NCBI GenBank assembly: GCA_902825985.1
Contig: CADEDC010000032.1
Span: 21,100-61,510 of the forward strand
Origin: an uncultured Acidobacteriota bacterium
GTDB lineage: Bacteria > Acidobacteriota > Vicinamibacteria > Vicinamibacterales > CAVVIG01
Direction of reading: 5' to 3'
DNA: 40,411 nt
Position numbers and translations under genes: made by a program. Of this stretch, positions 32,708-40,411 are shown in pieces; within the stretch, counting starts at the first letter, position 1; the number at the start of each line of letters is the position of its first letter. A model generated the notes under the pieces. It was not told the origin of the DNA and made no database searches. It saw only the letters and a list, made by a program, of their open reading frames with translations.

Positions 32708-33505
32708 CTAGCGCTTGACCGCGCGCGTCATCAAATACCCCTGGTGCACGATGTTGTCGGCGAAATAGTCGGCGATCAGCGCCTCGTGTTCACGTCGATA
32801 GCGGGCCAGCCGCTCCGGGTCCGCGGCCGAGAGCGTCTCCACCAGCGCGCGGATGGGCCCGGCGTTGTGCTCCACCGCCTCGCGCTGGTGCGCGATGCTG
32901 AGCGCGACGAACTGCGCCGTCGGTCGCTCGAACACGATGTCGCGAACCGCATCGCCGAGCCGCTCGCGGACGACCGCGACGTCGCCCCACAGCACCGGCG
33001 ACGGCACCGGCAGCGGCGGCGGTGGCATGTAGCCGGCGGTCAGCGTGAACATCCGGCCGACCAGCAGCTCCGGCGGCCAGGTCGAAAACGCAAGGGTGCC
33101 GCCCGGCTTCAACACCCGCACCATCTCGCCAATCGCGACCGCCGGGCGTGGCGCGAAGATGTGGCCGAACTGGCTGACGACGGCATCGAAGGCGGCGCTG
33201 GCGAACGGCAACTCCTCCACGTCCCCCTCATGCCAGTCGATGTCGACCGCCGCGATGCGGGCGTTCTCACGCGCGACGGCGAGCAGTTCGGGCGTGAGAT
33301 CGAGGCCGGTGACGGCGGCGCCACGCCGCGCCGCGGTCACCGCGACGACGCCGGTGCCGCACGCCACATCGAGCACGCGCTGGCCCGACTGGAGGCCGGC
33401 GAATTGCACGAGCCGCGCCGCCGGCACCGTCGTCCCGGCCTGCAGCGGTGCGAAATGGGCCCAGCCGGCCCGCTGGCCGGCCTTGAATTGCGCGAGCGGA
33501 TCCAT
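32708..33505 (-). CDS. class I SAM-dependent methyltransferase
   Basis: A 265-residue methyltransferase. The SAM-binding motif I is VLDVACGTGVVAV (D46 to G52), motif II LDLTPELLAVARENA, then HEGDVEELPFASAAFDAVVSQFGHIF and MVRVLKPGGTLAFSTW as post-I to motif III. This order is typical of UbiE/COQ5-type and Methyltransf_11 enzymes. It has no signal peptide. The C-terminal region (EALIADYFADNIVHQGYLM) may bind the acceptor. Its only likely operon partner is the downstream aldolase. The substrate cannot be told. Confidence 0.9.
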   Translation of the reverse strand: MDPLAQFKAGQRAGWAHFAPLQAGTTVPAARLVQFAGLQSGQRVLDVACGTGVVAVTAARRGAAVTGLDLTPELLAVARENARIAAVDIDWHEGDVEELPFASAAFDAVVSQFGHIFAPRPAVAIGEMVRVLKPGGTLAFSTWPPELLVGRMFTLTAGYMPPPPLPVPSPVLWGDVAVVRERLGDAVRDIVFERPTAQFVALSIAHQREAVEHNAGPIRALVETLSAADPERLARYRREHEALIADYFADNIVHQGYLMTRAVKR

Positions 33506-33598
33506 GCGCGAGAGCGTACCCGATCTCAGCCTGCAGGTGTCGTGTGGAATGGCACCCGCCCGGCCGTCGACCCGCCCGTCGACCGGCCGTCGGTCGCG

Positions 33599-35620
33599 TT
33601 AGCGTCGGCCGAAGATCCCGGCGATGCGGCTGCCGAGCGAGCGCATGGCGCGCTGGAACACGCGCGTCGCTGCCTGCTTGAAGCTGCCGTCGTGCACGCC
33701 GCAGAGCTGCGCCGGAACGTCGTCGCCGTCCTTGAAATACTCGGTGTAGACCGGACAGCCATCGACCGGTTGAAGGTGCGACACCCGGCAGAGCTCTTCC
33801 GTCGTCAGGCCGGCCGGAATGTTGAAGGCCGTGGCCCGGAACAGCGGGGCGGTCCGCTTCATGAAATCGGCCCAGATCGGCAGGGCGACCCGGGCCGCAT
33901 ACGCCTCCCTGCCGATCGGTTCCGGCCGGTCGCGTCCCACCCAGACCCCGACGACCAGCGAGCTCGAGAAGCCGACGAACCAGGCGTCGCGATAGTCGTT
34001 CGTCGTCCCGGTCTTGCCGCCGACGGCGCCGGTCACGCCGAGCGCCCGGACCTGCGACGCGGTTCCGTGGTCGACGACGTCACGCAGCATCGACGTCATC
34101 TGGAACGCCACCTTGTCTGACACGATGCGCTGGCGGTCGACGGCCCGGTAGAACGTCGAATCGCCGTTCGCGTCGAACACGTTGATGACGCCGCGCGGCA
34201 CCACCACTTCGCCGGCGCCGGGGAACATCGAATAGGCGGCCGTCAGATCCATCGGCGAGACCAGGCCGCTGCCGAGCGCCAGCGACGCCACTTCCGGCAG
34301 ATCACGCAGGCCGGCGTCGGTCGCCAGCCGGAGCACGCGGCGCGTGCCGACCTGCTGCTGGAGCGCGACCGCCGCCGCATTGTTGGAGTCGGACAGCGCG
34401 ACCCGCAGCGTCAGCGACGACGGATCGGCGGTGGCGTGCGCGACATCGCGCGGCCGCCACTCCGGATCCTCGGGAGCGCCGACGGCATCCAGGTTCTTCA
34501 GGACCGACACCGGCGACATCCCGGTGGCGAGCGCCGCAGTATAGACGATCGGTTTGAACGCCGACCCGGGCTGGCGGCGGCTGCGCGTCGCCCGATTGAA
34601 CGTGCTGCGGCGATAGTCGGCACCGCCGACCATGGCGACGACGTTGCCGGTCAGCGGGTCCAGGGCCACGAGCGCCGCCTGGAGGCCGTTGCCACCGAGC
34701 CGCGTCAACCCGGCGGCGACCGCGCGTTCGGCCGCCTCCTGTGCCGCCGGCACGAACGAGGTCTGCACCTGCCAGTCGGGTGGATGATCGCCGCCGAACT
34801 GGTTGCGGAACTGCTGGCGCAACCAGTCCTTCGCCCAGCCGGCCTTCGGGTCGCGTGGCGACCGAAACGGCTGGATGCGCGGCCGCGCCAGCCGTGCCGC
34901 CTGTTCTTCCGCCGCGGTGATGAAGCCCTGCTGCCGCATCAGCCCGAGAATCGTGTGGCTGCGCCGCAGGGCGCCCTGGTAGTTCGCCCATGGAGACAGC
35001 GTCGACGGTGCCTTCACGAGTCCGGCGATCAGCGCCGCCTCGGCCAGGGTCAGCGACTTCGCCGGCTTGCGGAACAGGTGCGCCGACATCGCCTCGACGC
35101 CGTAGACGCCGGCGCTCAGATACACGCGATTGAGATACAGCTCGAGGATCTGGTCCTTCGTCAGCTGAACCTCGAGCAGCACGGCAATCGAGGCTTCCTT
35201 GGCCTTGCGCGCCACGGTTCGCGCGTTCGACAGGAACAGCGTCCGCGCCAGCTGCTGGGTCAGGGTGCTGCCGCCTTCGGCACGCGAGCCGCTCCGGACG
35301 TCGCGGTAGATCGCCCGGGCGATGCCAATCGGATCGAGGCCGGGATGCTGGTAGAAGCGGCGGTCCTCGACGGCGACGATGGCGTGCTGCAGATGCGGCG
35401 AGATGTCGTAGAGCGCGACGTCGTGCCGCTGTTCGTCGAGCCGGAACCACGGCTTGCCGTCAGCCGAGTAGAACACCGTGTCGCCGACGCCACGGGTCAG
35501 CCGATGCACGGCCCGCGCATATCGCACCATCCACCAGGCAGACACCGTCGCACCGGTCACGGCGACCGCGAGAATCGCGACGGCGATCCACTCCCACCAG
35601 CGACGAGGAGCTTTGAGCAT
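33599..35620 (-). CDS. class A penicillin-binding protein (bifunctional PBP1)
   Basis: A 673-residue murein synthase with a single N-terminal membrane anchor (IAVAILAVAVTGATVSAWWMV). The glycosyltransferase domain has catalytic E85 (VAVEDRRFYQHPG) and GGSTLTQQLARTLFLSNART. The transpeptidase domain has the serine S353 in SAFK, S-N-N (412-414) and KTG at 536-538. It polymerises glycan chains and cross-links peptides, and beta-lactams would target the serine. It starts at an ATG sharing bases with the stop of the upstream dynamin-like gene (TGATG). A GTG three bases earlier is also possible. Cysteines near the C-terminus (ELCRVSHLQPVDGCPVYTEY) may form a disulphide. It is a bit short for PBP1a, but complete. 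Confidence 0.93.
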   Translation of the reverse strand: MLKAPRRWWEWIAVAILAVAVTGATVSAWWMVRYARAVHRLTRGVGDTVFYSADGKPWFRLDEQRHDVALYDISPHLQHAIVAVEDRRFYQHPGLDPIGIARAIYRDVRSGSRAEGGSTLTQQLARTLFLSNARTVARKAKEASIAVLLEVQLTKDQILELYLNRVYLSAGVYGVEAMSAHLFRKPAKSLTLAEAALIAGLVKAPSTLSPWANYQGALRRSHTILGLMRQQGFITAAEEQAARLARPRIQPFRSPRDPKAGWAKDWLRQQFRNQFGGDHPPDWQVQTSFVPAAQEAAERAVAAGLTRLGGNGLQAALVALDPLTGNVVAMVGGADYRRSTFNRATRSRRQPGSAFKPIVYTAALATGMSPVSVLKNLDAVGAPEDPEWRPRDVAHATADPSSLTLRVALSDSNNAAAVALQQQVGTRRVLRLATDAGLRDLPEVASLALGSGLVSPMDLTAAYSMFPGAGEVVVPRGVINVFDANGDSTFYRAVDRQRIVSDKVAFQMTSMLRDVVDHGTASQVRALGVTGAVGGKTGTTNDYRDAWFVGFSSSLVVGVWVGRDRPEPIGREAYAARVALPIWADFMKRTAPLFRATAFNIPAGLTTEELCRVSHLQPVDGCPVYTEYFKDGDDVPAQLCGVHDGSFKQAATRVFQRAMRSLGSRIAGIFGRR

Positions 35621-37371
35621 CACGGCGCAGACGCCGCCGTTCGCCCGGCGGCCCGCAGCCTCAGCTTAGCGCAAGCGTCGCCGAGCGCCGCCAGCGACTG
35701 CCGAGCCTCTCGCCAGCGGTTCTGCTCGGTCCGCACGAACCGGCTGTACGGCGCCAGCGTCGCCTGCAGCCGGTCGCCGCTGCGGGTCTGGACGCCGACG
35801 AACTCGCGTCGCAGCGCCTCCTGCAGCGTCCCGGTCAGCGCGGTGAGCTTGTCGCGCATCTCGGCCTTGGCGCGCCGGCGACGGGCCGGGATGACGAGCA
35901 GGCCGATGGCCGCCAGCACGCCGGCCATCAACACACCGGTGATGTCCGCCGCGGCGGTGGTCGCGACGACGGTCACCAGGGCGCCGAGCCCGACGGCGCC
36001 GGCCCCGACGGCCGCCGCCGTCGCGACCGCCACCCGTGCCTGGTCGGCGATGGCGGCGCTTTCGGCGTGCCGGTCGTAGGTCTCGACGATGCGCTGGGCC
36101 TCGCCGCCGAGCGACGTCATCAGACGCGCGCGGTCGGCGTGGAAGGTCCCGACGTCCGGGCGGCCCGCCGCGGCCACCCCCGGCGGTGCCGGGTGACCGG
36201 CCAGGGTCGCCGTGATGGCCTGCCACTGCGCGAGCTCCTGATCGACCAGCCAGTCGATGAGCCCGCCCACCTGCTGTTCCACGCGTCGCGGCGCATCGGC
36301 GACGACCCGATGCTCGAACTCCTGCTCGACCCGGGCACGGTTCAGGAGGTCGGCGACCCGCACCAGCCGCAGGATGTCGTCGAAATACTGATGGCCGCGC
36401 AGTTCCATGTCGAGCAGCGTCTTCTTGATTCCGACCATGCGCAGTTCGAACCCCTGCTCCAGGTCGCTGCGATACGTCGCGAGCTGGCGCTCGATCTGTT
36501 CCAGTGCTGCGACATCCTGATCGAGCAGTGCCAGCCGCTCGGCCGCGATCCCGCCGTAGCGATTGGCCAGCGTCTCGCCGACGCCGAGCGGATTCGCGAG
36601 CTTCAGGGCGAAGCGCCCTTCGCCGTCCAGCGTGTCGCGGATGAACGACTCGAGCGCCTCGAAACGGCTGGCCGCCCACAGCGCCGGTTCGCCTCGCTTG
36701 GCGCGCTGCGCCAGCCTGGCGCTGACCGGCAGAATCTCGGGCCGGGCGCCGAGCAGCCGGCTGGCTGCCTCCTCCACGAACGTCAGGACGTCGCGCACCT
36801 CATCCTCACGATCGAAGATGTCGATCTTGTTCACGACCACGACGATCTTCTTGCCCCAGCCGCGGATGACGTCCATGAACGCGCGTTCCGTCTCGGTGAA
36901 CGGCCGCTCGGCGGAGGTGATGAACAGCACGAGATCGGCGCGTGGCACGAATTCGGCCGTCAGCCGCTCGTGTTCGCGGATGATGGCGTTGGTCCCCGGT
37001 GTGTCGACGATGTGGACGTCGCGCAGCAGCGCCGCCGGTGCCGTGACGACGAGCGTGCCGTCGGCCCGGCGCTGCTCGCCGATCGTGTCGCCGTAGCGCA
37101 GGAGCTGCAGGCTGGCGGTGGTCGGTGTCACCCCCTCGCGCACCACCGCCGCACCGGCCAGGGCGTTGATGAACGCGCTCTTGCCGGCATTGAACTCGCC
37201 GACGACGACGAGCAGAAACAGCTCGTCGAGCTGGTCGATCGACCGGACGAGGGTGGCATGATCGTCGGGCGTGGCGGCAAAGCGAACGAGAGCTTCCCGC
37301 ACCTCGGCGAGGATGCGTCGGGCTTCGGCGAGCAGGGCCTCGGCCTCCGGTGCGAGCACGCTGTTGAGCAT
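35620..37371 (-). CDS. bacterial dynamin-like GTPase
   Basis: A 583-residue large GTPase. The P-loop is GEFNAGKS (58-65). The switch threonine is in GVTPTTASLQL, G3 is VDTPGTN and G4 VVNKIDIFD. A long helical stalk follows. Near residues ~460-520 two hydrophobic segments (VATAAAVGAGAVGLGALVTVVATTAAAD and ITGVLMAGVLAAIGLLVIP) form a membrane hairpin, as in bacterial dynamins. It should bind and remodel membranes using GTP. Its gene overlaps that of the penicillin-binding protein by a few bases, so the two are made together, which suggests a role in envelope growth or repair. No partner dynamin is seen nearby. Confidence 0.92.
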   Translation of the reverse strand: MLNSVLAPEAEALLAEARRILAEVREALVRFAATPDDHATLVRSIDQLDELFLLVVVGEFNAGKSAFINALAGAAVVREGVTPTTASLQLLRYGDTIGEQRRADGTLVVTAPAALLRDVHIVDTPGTNAIIREHERLTAEFVPRADLVLFITSAERPFTETERAFMDVIRGWGKKIVVVVNKIDIFDREDEVRDVLTFVEEAASRLLGARPEILPVSARLAQRAKRGEPALWAASRFEALESFIRDTLDGEGRFALKLANPLGVGETLANRYGGIAAERLALLDQDVAALEQIERQLATYRSDLEQGFELRMVGIKKTLLDMELRGHQYFDDILRLVRVADLLNRARVEQEFEHRVVADAPRRVEQQVGGLIDWLVDQELAQWQAITATLAGHPAPPGVAAAGRPDVGTFHADRARLMTSLGGEAQRIVETYDRHAESAAIADQARVAVATAAAVGAGAVGLGALVTVVATTAAADITGVLMAGVLAAIGLLVIPARRRRAKAEMRDKLTALTGTLQEALRREFVGVQTRSGDRLQATLAPYSRFVRTEQNRWREARQSLAALGDACAKLRLRAAGRTAASAP

Positions 37372-37476
37372 GCCGCGAAGCTCGCAAGATCGACGCCGTG
37401 TCCCAGGGAGTGCGGGGGCGGTCCGGTCGCATCGGGCCCGCCGACGAGGTGGGCCGTCGCGCTGGCCGGGACGGGC

Positions 37477-39792
<2,316 letters not shown>

Positions 39793-39795
39793 CGA

Positions 39796-40128
39796 TCAGG
39801 CCTCTTCCATGATGGCGCGCAGCGGGAATCCGGCGTCGCGAGCCATGGTGGCCACCGTGTCCACCTTGGTCTCGGCGATTTCGTGGGTGTAGACGCCGGC
39901 CAGCCCCTTGCCGTTCACATGCACCTGCATCATGATGCCGTAGGCTTCCGACGGCGACTTCTGGAACACCGTTTCCAGTACCTGGACGACGAATTCCATG
40001 GTCGAGTAGTCATCGTTCAGCAGGATGACGTTGTACTGGCGAGGCGTCTGCTGTTTCTCGCGGACCCGCTCCTGGACCGCATCGCCCGTCTGACCCTGTT
40101 GTCCGGCCACGGACCCAGAGTACCGCAT
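39796..40128 (-). CDS. clpS: ClpS adaptor protein
   Basis: A 110-residue adaptor. After a flexible N-terminal ~25 residues it contains the core fold with NVILLNDDYSTMEFVVQVLETVF, EAYGIMMQVHVNGKGLAGVYTHEIAETKV and a C-terminal helix. The conserved NDD and the hydrophobic pocket residues that bind N-degron amino acids are present. It delivers N-end-rule substrates to ClpA. The start at 40128 is preferred. An in-frame ORF from 40188 would overlap the next gene, and a GTG at 40110 is also possible. No clear ribosome site is visible. Confidence 0.94.
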   Translation of the reverse strand: MRYSGSVAGQQGQTGDAVQERVREKQQTPRQYNVILLNDDYSTMEFVVQVLETVFQKSPSEAYGIMMQVHVNGKGLAGVYTHEIAETKVDTVATMARDAGFPLRAIMEEA

Positions 40129-40141
40129 TCGACGATGACGG

Positions 40142-40411
40142 TCACCGCCCGGCCGGGGAGGGGCCCGAGCGGCGACCGATGACCACATAGGCCCAGTAGC
40201 ACTTCGCCTCGCGCCCCCAGGTGAGCACCATCACGTCACCGCCACCGCTGCGGTTCGCGAACACGCCATAGCGAATCTCGGCGTCGTTGGCCGGCACGGC
40301 AATGGTGAAGTCCTCGAGCGACTCGTCGTGCGTGAAGTTGAGCACCTTGCGGCCGTCGTCGGTCAGCGACTCGGTGACGAGGGCCCAGTGGCGGACCACC
40401 CGCGCCGTGTC
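40142..40411 (-). CDS. unknown protein, 5' end beyond the window
   Basis: The open frame enters from the right edge and ends at 40142, giving 89 visible residues. They include ARVVRHWALVTESLTDDGRK, FTHDESLEDFTIAVPANDAEIRYGVFAN and a C-terminal DVMVLTWGREAKCYWAYVVIG. The final residues are Pro/Gly/Arg-rich. It looks like a small soluble beta-rich protein. I do not recognise it. It lies 13 bases upstream of clpS and may be in the same operon. The GTG at 40399 could also be its start. Confidence 0.5.
   Translation of the reverse strand, partial: DTARVVRHWALVTESLTDDGRKVLNFTHDESLEDFTIAVPANDAEIRYGVFANRSGGGDVMVLTWGREAKCYWAYVVIGRRSGPSPAGR

Overview
The window is about 40 kb of very GC-rich bacterial DNA, densely packed with genes on both strands. 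It holds 36 protein genes that I can support, two of them cut by the window edges, plus a doubtful gene tail at the left edge. I see no rRNA or tRNA gene, CRISPR array, insertion sequence or phage gene. The gene families suggest a Gram-negative soil or sediment bacterium, most likely an uncultured Acidobacteriota of the Vicinamibacteria type. These families include secreted dienelactone hydrolase, MBL-fold and HpcH/HpaI proteins, a TPR lipoprotein, a DUF481 outer-membrane barrel and a solitary TAXI binding protein. This placement is an inference, because the window has no phylogenetic marker. GC-rich third positions create many long antisense ORFs, which I have left out. No gene-free stretch exceeds 300 bases. 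The longest, 5864-6102, shows nothing recognisable.

Layout. 1-9.3 kb: a degenerate LuxR-type regulator, then mostly exported or small enzymes. These are an MBL-fold hydrolase, a dienelactone hydrolase, an alpha/beta esterase, a membrane-anchored FMN glutamate-synthase-like protein, two SRPBCC/DinB-type proteins, small secreted proteins (one with HEXXH) and a DUF2231-Rieske fusion. 9.2-11.7 kb: a signalling patch with an HDOD protein, a stand-alone receiver and a cNMP-binding GGDEF protein. 11.7-19.2 kb: a Tat-exported small protein and a cupin, an OPT transporter, an uncharacterised secreted protein, an NTF2-like/DUF481 fusion, and an SRPBCC protein translationally coupled to a zinc alcohol dehydrogenase.

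19.4-28.1 kb: a TPR lipoprotein diverges from a three-gene operon of large transglutaminase-DUF2126, circularly permuted ATP-grasp fused to alpha-E, and small transglutaminase. This is a predicted amidoligase/peptide-modification system. The intergenic region carries an array of AATGTCC half-sites that looks like an operator. 28.1-31.5 kb: a TAXI-type solute-binding lipoprotein, a histidine kinase and an OmpR-family regulator form a compact ligand-sensing unit with no TRAP permease in the window. 31.6-33.5 kb: a methyltransferase and an exported HpcH/HpaI aldolase. 33.6-40.4 kb (minus strand): ClpS, ClpA, a dynamin-like GTPase and a class A penicillin-binding protein, preceded by a partial unknown gene.

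Regulatory signals seen by eye include strong hairpins at four convergent junctions, a recurring GGCATAAT element upstream of genes, and several starts so close to a -10-like element that the mRNA may be leaderless.
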